Notes: generated from the sequence alone by a model not told the origin. A stretch of DNA of 33,209 nt from Actinomycetota bacterium (GCA_013813345.1 JACCRW010000066.1:1-33209), one strand, 5' to 3'. Shown: positions 22,736 through 31,168, counted from the stretch's first letter. Numbers and translations are program-made.

Positions 22736-23571
22736 AGCACGGCCTTCAGGAACCGCTTCGTCCGCGCGTTCTCGCAGATGTCGAGGAAGCCGCGCGGCCC
22801 CGACTCGACGACGAGGCCCTCGTCCATGAAGACGTTGAAGTCGCCGATCTCGCGAGCGAAGTTGAGCTCGTGGGTGACGATCACCATCGTCATCCCGCTC
22901 TCTGCGAGCGCGCGCATGACCGCGAGCACCTCGCCGACGAGCTCCGGATCGAGCGCGGAGGTGGGCTCATCGAAGAGCATCACCTCGGGATCGAGGCTGA
23001 GCGCACGGGCGATCGCGACCCGCTGTTGCTGGCCGCCCGAGAGCTCGCCCGGAAAGTGGCCCGCCCAGGGAAGGAGTCCGACCTGGCGGAGCGCGATCCC
23101 CGCCTTCTCCTCGGCCTCGCGGCGGCCGAGGCTGCGAACCGAGCGGAGCGCGAGCGAGATATTGTGGAGCGCGGTCAAATGCGGGAAGAGGTTGAACTGC
23201 TGGAAGACCATCCCCACGTGGCGGCGCAGTTGCAACGGCCCCCCGCGCTTCTCGGCGCGCTCGCCGGGCAGCCCCGGCCCGTACTCCACCCCGAGCACGC
23301 GCACAGAGCCCGCGCTCGGCTCCTCGAGCAGGTTGATCGTGCGCAGGAGCGTCGACTTGCCAGAGCCGGACGGCCCGAAGATGACGACGTGCTCGCCGGA
23401 GTGCACCTTGAGGTCGACTCCGTGGAGCACCTCGACGCTGCCGAACGACTTCTTGATCCCCTTCAGCTCGACGACGAGCCGGCTCGCTCGCTCGGCGTCG
23501 GCAAGGGATGCGCGGCTCACCTCGGTCGAGCCTTCCTGCCGCGAGGAGCTAGTGGACGCAGGCGTTCGCAT
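22732..23571 (-). CDS. Polar amino-acid ABC transporter ATP-binding protein
   Basis: From ATG 23571 the protein has 279 residues. The first 30 or so are low-complexity and not conserved, so a start at a GTG inside (VSRASL) is also possible. Walker A GPSGSGKS is at 66-73, the Q-loop in MVFQQFNLFPH, signature LSGGQQQRVAIARAL, Walker B VMLFDEPTSALDPELVGEVL, and the switch in IVTHELNFA. This is a GlnQ/HisP-family ATPase. It is the first gene after the 61-base gap that holds a TTGACA promoter candidate. Confidence 0.92.
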   Translation of the reverse strand: MRTPASTSSSRQEGSTEVSRASLADAERASRLVVELKGIKKSFGSVEVLHGVDLKVHSGEHVVIFGPSGSGKSTLLRTINLLEEPSAGSVRVLGVEYGPGLPGERAEKRGGPLQLRRHVGMVFQQFNLFPHLTALHNISLALRSVRSLGRREAEEKAGIALRQVGLLPWAGHFPGELSGGQQQRVAIARALSLDPEVMLFDEPTSALDPELVGEVLAVMRALAESGMTMVIVTHELNFAREIGDFNVFMDEGLVVESGPRGFLDICENARTKRFLKAVL

Positions 23572-23589
23572 GGCGGTCGTAATGTCCGC

Positions 23590-23618
23590 ATGGTGAACCT
23601 TCGGTGAAACGGTGTCAA
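23590..23618 (-). promoter_or_regulatory. Possible internal promoter upstream of the second ABC transporter
   Basis: On the minus strand a perfect TTGACA (23618-23613) is followed by 17 bases and CACCAT (23595-23590), which matches the -10 consensus at three positions. It lies in the only gap between the SDR genes and the transporter genes. The -10 box is weak, so the call is tentative. Confidence 0.35.
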
Positions 23619-23632
23619 GCGAGAGCCGACCC

Positions 23633-24391
23633 TCACACGAGCCAGCCGCCGTCGACGACGAGCACATGGCCGGTGATGTACGCCGCCGCGGGCGAGGAGA
23701 GGAACGCGACCGCGGCGGCGATCTCCTCGGGCCTGCCGAGCCGGCGGAGCGGGACGCGCTCTCGCCCGAGCGCGGCGAGCTCCTCGGGGCTCGCGAGGCC
23801 CCGAGTCAGGTCGGTCTCGACCGTCCCCGGCGCGACCGCGTTCACCCGCACGCCGCTCGGGCCGACCTCGCGCGCCGCTGCCTGCGTCAGCAGCCGCACT
23901 GCCCCCTTCGAGGCGTCGTAGGCGACCATCGGCCCGGTCGAGGCGGTGAAGCCCGAGGTCGAGCAGACGGTGACGATGCTGCCGCGCCCGCGCGGCACGA
24001 GTGCGCGCAGGGCGGCCTGGACGACGAAGAAGACCCCGCGCACGTTCACCGCCATCAGCCGCTCGTACTCCTCCGGCTCGACCTCGACGAGCGGGCGTCT
24101 GAGCGCGACCCCGGCATTCGCGACGACAGTCTCGAGCGGCGTCTCCGCGTCGACCTTGGCCACGACCTCGCGCACGGTGATCACGTCGGTGACGTCGAGC
24201 TCGATCGCCCGGGCGCTGAGCCCCTCGGCGGCGAGCGAGCGCACGCATTCGGCCGCAGCGGCGACGTCCACGTCCGCGACGACGGTATCGTCGCCGCGCT
24301 CGGCAAGGGCGCGAGCGATCGCGCGCCCGATTCCCTTCGCTCCGCCAACGACGAGCGCGCCGCGCGGCTCAGGGTCAGCCGACGGCCTCAC
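23633..24391 (-). CDS. SDR family NAD(P)-dependent oxidoreductase
   Basis: The protein has 252 residues from GTG 24391, overlapping the previous SDR stop (GTGA). The cofactor loop reads VVGGAKGIG at 14-22, with GG in place of TG, NAG at 92-94, a serine at 144 or 146 in CSTSGF, and Tyr158-x3-Lys162 in AYDASKGA. The end VLVVDGGWLV is typical of 3-oxoacyl-reductase-like SDRs. It is not a close relative of the neighbour at 24388-25152, so the two likely catalyse different steps. Confidence 0.9.
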   Translation of the reverse strand: MRPSADPEPRGALVVGGAKGIGRAIARALAERGDDTVVADVDVAAAAECVRSLAAEGLSARAIELDVTDVITVREVVAKVDAETPLETVVANAGVALRRPLVEVEPEEYERLMAVNVRGVFFVVQAALRALVPRGRGSIVTVCSTSGFTASTGPMVAYDASKGAVRLLTQAAAREVGPSGVRVNAVAPGTVETDLTRGLASPEELAALGRERVPLRRLGRPEEIAAAVAFLSSPAAAYITGHVLVVDGGWLV

Positions 24392-25152
24392 CGGATGTTG
24401 CTGGCACCGTTCACGTCGATCGTCGCACCCGTGAGGTGGCGGCACCGGCCCGAGGCGAGGAAGACGATCAGCTCCGCGACCTCTTCGGGGGGAACCATCT
24501 CCCCGAGCGCGAGCGCCGCGTTCACCGCCTCGATCCCGCCGCGCGCGGCCGCGGATGCCTCCGAGAGCCGCGTGCGGACGATCCCCGGCGCGACGACGTA
24601 GGCGAGGATCCCGGCCGCGGCGTAGTTCCGGGCGACGGTCTGGGTCAGGCTTGCGAGCGCGGCCTTCGACGCGGCGTAGCCGCCGAGGTGCGAGATCGCC
24701 GAGCCGCGCTGCGCGGCCCAGCTCGAGAGCGCGATCACGATTCCGCCCTCCTGCTCGAGGAAGTGGCGGACGGCCTCGCGGATCAGGCTCGCCGGCTCGA
24801 GTAGGTTCACCTGCGCGGCGAGCGCCCAGCCCTCGTCCCACTCCTCGTCCGAGCCATCGAAAGCGGTCGTCGGCATCGTCGCGGCGTTGACGACGAGGAC
24901 GTCGACACGGCCGTGCCAGGCGACCGCCTCGCGCCAGAGCTTGCGGGCGGCGCCGCGCTGCAAGAGATCGGCCTGGAGCAGGAGCCGGTCCGACTGAGGA
25001 ATCGCCGCCACTGCACCCTCGGCCCCCCCGCGGTGCGAGCCGTAGTGGGCGATCACGCTCGCGCCGGCCTCTCCGAGGGCGCGGGCCGTTGCCGCGCCGA
25101 TCCCGCGGGACGCGCCGGTAAGGAGGACCGTCTTGCCTTCGAGGTCGTGCAC
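24388..25152 (-). CDS. SDR family NAD(P)-dependent oxidoreductase, paralogue of the 793-1554 gene
   Basis: The protein has 254 residues from GTG 25152, one base after the luciferase-like stop. TGASRGIG is at 12-19, the serine in ALSSWAAQRG near 143, and Tyr159-x3-Lys163. The C-terminal RHLTGATIDVNGASNIR is almost the same as in the SDR at 793-1554, and similarity runs through the whole length. Both copies sit next to a luciferase-like gene, upstream of it in block 1 and downstream in block 2. This points to a conserved functional pair. Confidence 0.9.
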   Translation of the reverse strand: MHDLEGKTVLLTGASRGIGAATARALGEAGASVIAHYGSHRGGAEGAVAAIPQSDRLLLQADLLQRGAARKLWREAVAWHGRVDVLVVNAATMPTTAFDGSDEEWDEGWALAAQVNLLEPASLIREAVRHFLEQEGGIVIALSSWAAQRGSAISHLGGYAASKAALASLTQTVARNYAAAGILAYVVAPGIVRTRLSEASAAARGGIEAVNAALALGEMVPPEEVAELIVFLASGRCRHLTGATIDVNGASNIR

Positions 25153-25153
25153 G

Positions 25154-26026
25154 TCAGCCGGCGCGCATCCGCGCGAGCTCCGGGGCAGGATCGCGGGCAT
25201 CCCAGTCGATGTTGACCACGATCTCCTCGACGCCGGCTTCGGCCAGCGCGGGGAGCGCCGCCGCGACCTCGGCGCCTCGCCCGGCCGAGTCGACGAGCCG
25301 GAGCACCACCTGGAGCGAGTCCGGATCGCGCTCGGCCTCTTCGGCGGCCGTTCGCAGCGCGAGGACGGCGGCGGCGAGCGCCTCCGGGTCGAGCTCGGAG
25401 AGCGACTGCTGGGCGAGCCAGCCGTCGGCGAGCCGGCCGGCTCGACGGAGGGCGACCGGCGAGTGGCCCCCGACCAGGAACGGGATCTCGTGGGCCGGGC
25501 GAGGCAGGGAGAGCACGCCCGCGGGCAGCGTGTATCGCTCGCTGCTCCTCTCCGGCGGGCTCCCGGTCCAGCAGTCGCGCGCGATCTGCATCCACTCGAC
25601 GAGCCTGCCGCCACGGCCCTCGAACGGCACGCCCAACGCCTCGAACTCCTCGCGCAACCAGCCCGCGCCGACCCCGAGCCGCAGTCGCCCGCCGCTCGCG
25701 ACATCGATCGACGCGGCCTGCTTCGCGAAGACGACGGGGTGCCGGAGGGGGAGCACGAGCACCGCCGTTCCGATCGTCGCGTGCTCGGTTGCACCCGCGA
25801 TCAGCGCGAGCGCGATCAGCGCGTCGACGTACGGCGTGTCCGTGGGCCACGTTGCCTTGCCATCCTCGGCGAACGGGTAGCGAGACTCGATCCGCTCGGG
25901 CAGAACGATGTGATCGCTGACCCAGAGCGACTCGTAGCCGGCCGTCTCGGCGGCGCGCGCCAGCGCCGGGATGCCGCGCTCGAGCGGCAGTCGACCGCTG
26001 TTCGGGACGAGGGCGCCGATGCGCAT
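25154..26026 (-). CDS. LLM-class (luciferase-like) flavin/F420 oxidoreductase
   Basis: The protein has 290 residues from ATG 26026 (MRIGALVPNSG). A frame extension six codons upstream is less likely, because the predicted promoter lies there. Family landmarks are VSDHIVLPERI near 43, IGTAVLVLPLRHPVVFAKQAAS near 90, GGRLRLGVGAGWLREEFEALG near 115, and PFLVGGHSPVALRRAGRLADGW. These fit F420-dependent LLM oxidoreductases common in Actinobacteria. It is the first gene of block 2 and diverges from the CoA-transferase operon. The substrate is unknown. Confidence 0.9.
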   Translation of the reverse strand: MRIGALVPNSGRLPLERGIPALARAAETAGYESLWVSDHIVLPERIESRYPFAEDGKATWPTDTPYVDALIALALIAGATEHATIGTAVLVLPLRHPVVFAKQAASIDVASGGRLRLGVGAGWLREEFEALGVPFEGRGGRLVEWMQIARDCWTGSPPERSSERYTLPAGVLSLPRPAHEIPFLVGGHSPVALRRAGRLADGWLAQQSLSELDPEALAAAVLALRTAAEEAERDPDSLQVVLRLVDSAGRGAEVAAALPALAEAGVEEIVVNIDWDARDPAPELARMRAG

Positions 26027-26034
26027 GGCGCGCG

Positions 26035-26063
26035 ACTCAACCACAGCGGTCGGAGGCCGTCAA
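26035..26063 (-). promoter_or_regulatory. Candidate promoter for block 2
   Basis: On the minus strand TTGACG (26063-26058) is followed by 17 bases and TTGAGT (26040-26035), eight bases before the ATG at 26026. The -35 box matches five of six bases and the -10 box three of six. The message would be leaderless or nearly so. Confidence 0.42.
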
Positions 26064-26090
26064 GCCGAGCCCACGGCCGAACCGAGCGCA

Positions 26091-26119
26091 TTGACCGAGA
26101 CCGAGCAACGGACTAGGGT
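26091..26119 (+). promoter_or_regulatory. Sigma-70-type promoter for the CoA-transferase operon
   Basis: TTGACC (26091-26096), exactly 17 bases, then TAGGGT (26114-26119), again TTGACN-N17-TANNNT. Transcription would start near 26126, which rules out the GTG at 26118 as the first codon and favours the GTG pair at 26136 and 26139. Confidence 0.58.
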
Positions 26120-26134
26120 GTTCGTTCTGAGCAC
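26118..26134. promoter_or_regulatory. Candidate operator, imperfect palindrome over the transcription start
   Basis: The 17-bp site GTGTTCGTTCTGAGCAC has arms GTG-x-TC and GA-x-CAC and covers the end of the -10 box and the predicted +1. An IclR-family gene lies in this operon, so it is a natural candidate ligand site for that regulator. Assignment rests on symmetry and position. Confidence 0.38.
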
Positions 26135-26135
26135 A

Positions 26136-26981
26136 GTGGTGCGCGACCCGAACATTCTTCCACCGCCTCGTCGCAGGGCCGAGATCGCCTCTCTCGACGT
26201 GGCGATCGCGGCGCTCGTGCGGGACGGCGACACGATTGCGCTCGAGGGCTTCACCCACCTTATCCCCTTCGCGGCGGGGCACGAGATCATCCGACAGGGA
26301 CGGCGGCGGCTCAGCCTCGTCCGGATGACACCCGACCTGATCTACGACCAGCTGATCGGGATGGGATGCGCGCGCCGGCTCGTCTTCTCGTGGGGCGGCA
26401 ATCCCGGAGTCGGCAGCCTGCACCGCTTCCGTGACGCCGTCGAGCACGACTGGCCAGAGTCGCTCGAGCTCGAGGAGCACAGCCACGCGGGGATGGCCAA
26501 CCGCTACGCGGCCGGCGCCTCGGGCCTTCCCTTCGCCGTCCTCCGCGGCTACGCGGGGAGCGATCTGGTCGGCGAGACGGACTCGATCCGCTCGATCGTC
26601 TGCCCGTTCACGGGCGAGAGCCTCGCCGCCGTCAGCGCGCTCAATCCGGATGTCGCGGTGATCCACGCCCAGCAGGCGGACGCGAGCGGCAACGTCCAGC
26701 TCTGGGGAATCTGCGGCGTCCAGAAGGAGGCAGTGCTCGCCGCCCGCCGCACGCTCGTCACCGTCGAGGAGCTGGTCGAGCGGCTCGAGCCGCGGCCGGG
26801 CGCCGTCGTCCTGCCTGCGTGGGCGATCGACTACGTCTCCGTCGTCCGCAACGGCGCCCATCCGTCCTACGCGCACGGCTACTCGGAGCGCGACAACGAC
26901 TTCTACCTGGCCTGGGACGCGATCAGCCGGGACCGGACGACCTTCCAGGAATGGATGGAGGCGAATGTCCTCGCCGCCTGA
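26136..26981 (+). CDS. Family I CoA-transferase, subunit A
   Basis: From GTG 26136 the protein has 281 residues (GTG 26139 is equally possible). It opens with ALVRDGDTIALEGFTHLIPFAAGHE, the glycine-rich CoA-binding region of the alpha subunit, and continues VRMTPDLIYDQLIGMGCARRL and ADASGNVQLWG, as in AtoD/PcaI/glutaconate-CoA-transferase-like proteins. It works with the overlapping subunit B to move CoA from a donor such as succinyl-CoA or acetyl-CoA to a carboxylic or 3-oxo acid. Which acid is not evident. No thiolase gene is in the window. Confidence 0.87.
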   Translation: MVRDPNILPPPRRRAEIASLDVAIAALVRDGDTIALEGFTHLIPFAAGHEIIRQGRRRLSLVRMTPDLIYDQLIGMGCARRLVFSWGGNPGVGSLHRFRDAVEHDWPESLELEEHSHAGMANRYAAGASGLPFAVLRGYAGSDLVGETDSIRSIVCPFTGESLAAVSALNPDVAVIHAQQADASGNVQLWGICGVQKEAVLAARRTLVTVEELVERLEPRPGAVVLPAWAIDYVSVVRNGAHPSYAHGYSERDNDFYLAWDAISRDRTTFQEWMEANVLAA

Positions 26982-27759
26982 GCGCCCCTGGACGGCGGAG
27001 GAGATGATGACCATCGCGGCCGCGCGCGCCTTGCGCAACGGCGCCGTCTGCTTCGTCGGGATCGGTCTGCCCAGCACGGCGGCAAACCTCGCTGCGCGCC
27101 TCCATGCCCCGGAGCTCGTCCTCGTCTACGAATCGGGCACGCTCGGCGCGAAGCCCGAGTTCCTGCCCCTCTCGATTGGCGACGGGATCCTGGCCGAGAC
27201 AGCCGACGCGGTCGTCGGCGTCGTCGAGACGTTCAACTACTGGCTCCAGCCCGGCCGGATCGACATCGGCTTCCTCGCAGGGGCGCAGCTCGATCGCTTC
27301 GGCAACATCAATACGACGGTGATCGGCGACTCCTACGATGCGCCGCGCGTCCGGCTCCCCGGCGCGGGAGGGGCTCCCGAGATCGCCGCGTCGTGCCGCG
27401 AGGTGCTGATCATCATGCGCCAGAGCCCGCGCACGTTCGTCGAGCGGGTCGACTTCGTCACGTCGGTGGGCTACGGGAGCGGCGCCGGCGACCGCGAGCG
27501 CCACGGCTTCATCGGCGCCGGCCCCACCATGGTGATCACGGACGTCGGCATCCTCCAACCAGCGCCGGAGACGCGCGAGCTCGTGCTCACCCACCTCCAC
27601 CCCGGTGTCGGCCTCCAGGAAGCGAAGGCCGCGACGGGCTGGGAGCTCGTCGCCTCCGCCGAGCTGGAGCACACACCGCCGCCGACGACGCTCGAGCTCT
27701 CGACGCTGCGCGAGCTCGAGCAGACGAAGGCCGGTCGATCGACCGTGGGCGTGCTGTGA
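26965..27759 (+). CDS. Family I CoA-transferase, subunit B
   Basis: The protein has 264 residues, and its ATG lies 17 bases inside subunit A. The catalytic glutamate is expected at Glu56 in VYESGTLGAKPE, matching the E-x-G active-site loop of beta subunits. FVGIGLPSTAANLAARLHAPE precedes it, and DRFGNINTTVIGD and MRQSPRTFVERVDFVTSVG follow. These are characteristic of 3-oxoadipate/glutaconate-type subunits. The stop overlaps the IclR start as GTGA. Confidence 0.9.
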   Translation: MSSPPERPWTAEEMMTIAAARALRNGAVCFVGIGLPSTAANLAARLHAPELVLVYESGTLGAKPEFLPLSIGDGILAETADAVVGVVETFNYWLQPGRIDIGFLAGAQLDRFGNINTTVIGDSYDAPRVRLPGAGGAPEIAASCREVLIIMRQSPRTFVERVDFVTSVGYGSGAGDRERHGFIGAGPTMVITDVGILQPAPETRELVLTHLHPGVGLQEAKAATGWELVASAELEHTPPPTTLELSTLRELEQTKAGRSTVGVL

Positions 27760-28559
27760 CGAGGCTCGAGAGAGCGCCCGCGGCGGAGATGCGCGAGACG
27801 GACTTCGTCCAGTCGCTCCAGCGCGGCCTCGCCGTGATCCGCGCCTTCGATGCGGAGAGCCCCGCACTGACGCTGAGCGAGGTCGCACGAGCGACCGGCC
27901 TTGCGAGGGCGGCCGCACGGCGCTTCCTGCTCACGCTCGTCGAGCTCGGCTACATGCGGGTCGAGGATCGCCGCTTCGCCCTCACTCCGCGCGTGCTCGA
28001 GCTCGGCCACGCCTACCTCTCCAGCCTGACCTTGCCGGACATCGCGCTGCCGTACATGCGCGACTTTGTCGCGGCGATCCGGGAGTCGTCGTCGCTGTGC
28101 GTCCTCGACGAGGATCAGATCGTCTACGTCGCCCGCGTCCCGGCGAAGCGGATCATGTCCGTCTCGATCAGCGTCGGCACCCGCTTCCCCGCCTTCGCGA
28201 CCTCGATGGGACGCGTGCTCCTGGCGGGGCAGACCGACGAGTGGCTCGCCGGGTACCTCGCGAGCGCCGACCTGACGCCGATGACCTCGCGCACGATCGG
28301 GAGCTCGGAGCAGCTCGTGGCGGAGATCGAGCGGGTCCGCCGCCAGGGCTGGGCGATGGTCGACCAGGAGCTGGAGGAGGGGCTGCGCTCGCTCGCCGCG
28401 CCGATCCACGACTCGACCGGGCGGGTGGCCGCGGCGATGAACGTCTCGGTGCACGCGAGCCGCTGGAGCCTCGAGAAGGTGCGCGAGGAGCTGCTGCCAC
28501 GGCTGCTCGAGACCGCAGCGGCCATCGACCGCGATGCGCAGGCGTCGGCGCGCACCTAG
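27756..28559 (+). CDS. IclR-family transcriptional regulator, PcaR/PobR type
   Basis: From GTG 27756 the protein has 267 residues. ATG 27789 is an alternative that still keeps the whole domain. FVQSLQRGLAVIRAFD leads into a winged helix at about 38-66 (LTLSEVARATGLARAAARRFLLTL) and then the effector domain with GTRFPAFATSMGRVLLAG at 141-158. That last motif is typical of the PcaR/PcaU/PobR subgroup, which senses aromatic acids or their 3-oxoadipate products. It probably controls its own operon, perhaps through the site at 26118-26134. Confidence 0.9.
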   Translation: MTRLERAPAAEMRETDFVQSLQRGLAVIRAFDAESPALTLSEVARATGLARAAARRFLLTLVELGYMRVEDRRFALTPRVLELGHAYLSSLTLPDIALPYMRDFVAAIRESSSLCVLDEDQIVYVARVPAKRIMSVSISVGTRFPAFATSMGRVLLAGQTDEWLAGYLASADLTPMTSRTIGSSEQLVAEIERVRRQGWAMVDQELEEGLRSLAAPIHDSTGRVAAAMNVSVHASRWSLEKVREELLPRLLETAAAIDRDAQASART

Positions 28560-28563
28560 TGAG

Positions 28564-29523
28564 ATGAGCGGGCAACGGATAGCGGTCGTCGGCGGCGGCT
28601 CGATCGGGGTCGGTTGGGCCGTCGTCTTCAACCGCGCCGGAATCGAGACTGCGCTCTACGAGCCGGACGCCGAGCGGCGCAAGGACGTGCCCGCCGACCT
28701 CGAGCGGCGGCTCCGCCGGCTCGCCCTCGGCGGCGTCCTCAACGAGGATCCCGCGGTCGTCGCGAGGCGGACGCGAACGGTCGAGTCTCTCGAGGAGACC
28801 GTGGTCGACGTCACCCACGTTCAGGAGTGCGCGCCCGAGTCGCTCGAGCTGAAGCGGGAGCTCTTTCGCCGCCTGGACGCGCTCGTCGCCCCCGACGTCC
28901 CGCTCGCCAGCTCGTCATCGGCGCTCGTCGCGAGCGCGTTCGCCTCAGAGCTTCCCGGCCGCCAGCGCTGCCTCGTCGCGCATCCGAGCAATCCGCCGTA
29001 CCTACTTCCGGTCGTGGAGCTCGTGCCGGCGCCCTTCACTGACGCCGAGGTCGTCGAGCGTGCGAGGACGCTCTTCGCGGCGGTCGGGATGTCGCCGGTG
29101 CTCGTTCAGCGCGAGCTCGAGGGCTTCGTCTTCAATCGACTTCAGGGCGCCCTCCTGCGCGAGGCGTACTGCCTCGTCCGCGACGGGATCGCCTCGGTGG
29201 ACGACGTCGACCGCGTCGTCCGGGACGGCCTGGGCAGGCGCTGGGCCGCGATCGGCCCGTTCGAGACAGCCGAGCTGAACACGCGCGGCGGGATCGAGGC
29301 GCACGCCGAGCTGCTCGGCCCCGCCTACGCGCGAATGGGCGCCGAGCGCGGCCAGCACGATCCCTGGACGCCGGAGCTCGTCGCCCGCGTCGCCGGCGAG
29401 CTGCACGAGCGCCTACCACCGGAGCGCTGGGAAGAGCGCGTCTCGTGGCGGGACGAGGCGCTGATCGCGCTCGAGCGCGCCCGTAAGGAAAGCGGCCTCT
29501 TCGAGGCGACGGCCGCCGCATGA
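28564..29523 (+). CDS. 3-hydroxyacyl-CoA-dehydrogenase-fold enzyme, lambda-crystallin / L-gulonate 3-dehydrogenase like
   Basis: The protein has 319 residues. The NAD motif VVGGGSIGVGWAVVFNRAG is at 8-26, with an acidic residue at the end of the second strand (YEPD), so NAD is preferred. The catalytic histidine is His140 in HPSNPPYLLPVVELVP with Glu152, and SSSSA lies at 116-120. The C-terminal helical part has GFVFNRLQGALLREAYCLVRDG. The HP-x-NPPY-xx-PVVE form is that of CRYL1/L-gulonate 3-dehydrogenase and carnitine-dehydrogenase relatives, which oxidise free 3-hydroxy acids rather than CoA esters. It could make the 3-oxo acid used by the CoA-transferase. ATG 28564 was chosen over an upstream start because the conserved fold begins there. 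Confidence 0.87.
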   Translation: MSGQRIAVVGGGSIGVGWAVVFNRAGIETALYEPDAERRKDVPADLERRLRRLALGGVLNEDPAVVARRTRTVESLEETVVDVTHVQECAPESLELKRELFRRLDALVAPDVPLASSSSALVASAFASELPGRQRCLVAHPSNPPYLLPVVELVPAPFTDAEVVERARTLFAAVGMSPVLVQRELEGFVFNRLQGALLREAYCLVRDGIASVDDVDRVVRDGLGRRWAAIGPFETAELNTRGGIEAHAELLGPAYARMGAERGQHDPWTPELVARVAGELHERLPPERWEERVSWRDEALIALERARKESGLFEATAAA

Positions 29524-29563
29524 CAGGTCTCACCAGTCCCGCAACCCGATAGGAGGAAACACC

Positions 29564-31168
29564 ATGCTCAGCCGCTTCACGCCACGCAGAGCCCTGCTGG
29601 TCGCGGCAGCCCTCGTCGCCGCGATCGCGGTCGCAGCCGCGGCCGCCAACTCGACGTCGAGCGAGCAAGCCGCGACCGGCACGCTCGTGATCGACAAGTC
29701 GTTCGACCTGAAGACGGCCGACCCGCAAAGGCAGTTCGAGGTCACGGGCGGGATCGTCGCCCACGTCCTCTACGACACGCTGCTCGAGTTCCGAGGCTCG
29801 GACGTCACCACCCCGCGGCCGTCACTCGCGACCGGCTACCGGGCCTCGAACGGCGCCAAGACCTACACCTTCACCCTGCGCCGGAACGTCCGCTTCTCCG
29901 ACGGCGCCCCGCTGAGGTCCAGCGACGTCGTCTTCTCGTTCCGCCGTCTGATCAACCTGAAGGGCAACCCGTCCTTCCTCCTCGCCGGCGTCACGGTCTC
30001 GGCGGGAGGCCCGTACACGGTGATCCTCCGCTCGAGGACTCCAAATCCGGCGCTTCCCGCAATCGTCGCTAACGGCTCGCTCGGGATCGTCAACTCGAGA
30101 CTCGTCAGGGCGAACGGCGGCACCGACGCCGTCGGGGCCGACAAGACCGACAAGGCCGAGTCGTTCCTGAACCGGACCTCGGCCGGCTCAGGGCCGTATC
30201 TCCTCAGGTCGTTCAACACGACCTCGCGCGTCGAGCTGACGGCGAACCCGCGCTACACGGGCCGGCGGAAGGCGAAGTTCGCGACCGTCGTGATCCGGAA
30301 CGTCCTCGCGCCGGCGCAGCTCCTGAGCGTCCAGCGAGGCACGAACGAGATCTCGCTCGACCTCTCGCCCGACCAGGCCCGGCCGCTCTTCGGAAACCGG
30401 AACGTCAACGTCCAGGCCATCTCCGGCCCGAACATCTGGTTCCTGTTCGCGAACTCCAACTCGAAGATCTCGTCGATCACGTCCAACAAGCGGTTCCAGA
30501 ACGCGATCCGCTACCAGCTCGACTACGCCGGCCTCGTCCGGCTCGCCGGTCGCGGCTCCGGCCGGGCGGCAGGAGTCGTGCCGTCGCAGTTCCTCGGAGC
30601 GCTCGCCGACGCAGCCGCGATCAAGCAGAACACGACCAGGGCGAAGGCCGAGCTCGCAGCGTCCGGCCTCACGAACCCGGAGATCGAGCTCGAGTTTCCG
30701 AGCGACTTCACCTCGAGCGGCCTCTCCTTCGGCGTGATCGCGCAGAAGATCCAGGCCGACCTGGCGAAGATCGGGATCAAGGTCAACCTCGCCGGAAAGC
30801 CGATCGCCACCTCGCTCGCGAACTACCGCGCGGGAACGGAACAGCTCGGTCTCTGGCTCTGGGGCCCTGACTATCCGGATCCGAACGACTACCTCGTCTT
30901 CCTGCCGGGCCAGCTCGTCGGTCTCCGCGCCGGCTGGGCGGCCGGCTCGGACCGGAGGCTCGAGGCGCTAGGTCGCAGGGCGGGCTCGACCTCGAACCCG
31001 AGGGTTCGCGGCCAGCTCTTCCAGCAGATCCAGGTGCAACTCAACCAGCGGGGCCCGTTCTTCCCGCTCTTCCAGCCGGGCCAGGTCGTCGCCGCGTCGA
31101 AGAACCTGACCGGCGTCGTCTACAACGCCACCTTCCAGATCGACCTGGCCACTATTGGCTCGAGGTAG
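29564..31168 (+). CDS. Peptide/opine-type ABC transporter substrate-binding protein (SBP family 5)
   Basis: The protein has 534 residues, normal for DppA/OppA-like proteins. An excellent AGGAGG site ends seven bases before the ATG. A Sec signal peptide (RRALLVAAALVAAIAVAAAAA) lacks a clear lipobox cysteine, so the mature protein may be released or held by other means. Family 5 landmarks are YDTLLEF, YTFTLRRNVRFSDGAPLRSSDVVFSFRR and GSGPYLL, then LWLWGPDYPDPNDYL near 427. The ligand could be a peptide, an opine or another oligomeric nutrient, and the family does not tell. Confidence 0.93.
   Translation: MLSRFTPRRALLVAAALVAAIAVAAAAANSTSSEQAATGTLVIDKSFDLKTADPQRQFEVTGGIVAHVLYDTLLEFRGSDVTTPRPSLATGYRASNGAKTYTFTLRRNVRFSDGAPLRSSDVVFSFRRLINLKGNPSFLLAGVTVSAGGPYTVILRSRTPNPALPAIVANGSLGIVNSRLVRANGGTDAVGADKTDKAESFLNRTSAGSGPYLLRSFNTTSRVELTANPRYTGRRKAKFATVVIRNVLAPAQLLSVQRGTNEISLDLSPDQARPLFGNRNVNVQAISGPNIWFLFANSNSKISSITSNKRFQNAIRYQLDYAGLVRLAGRGSGRAAGVVPSQFLGALADAAAIKQNTTRAKAELAASGLTNPEIELEFPSDFTSSGLSFGVIAQKIQADLAKIGIKVNLAGKPIATSLANYRAGTEQLGLWLWGPDYPDPNDYLVFLPGQLVGLRAGWAAGSDRRLEALGRRAGSTSNPRVRGQLFQQIQVQLNQRGPFFPLFQPGQVVAASKNLTGVVYNATFQIDLATIGSR

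Noticed and set aside
25971..26135. N-terminal extension of CoA-transferase subunit A, including the GTG at 26118
   Set aside because: The extension has no family similarity, and a TTGACC-N17-TAGGGT promoter lies inside it, so translation must start later.
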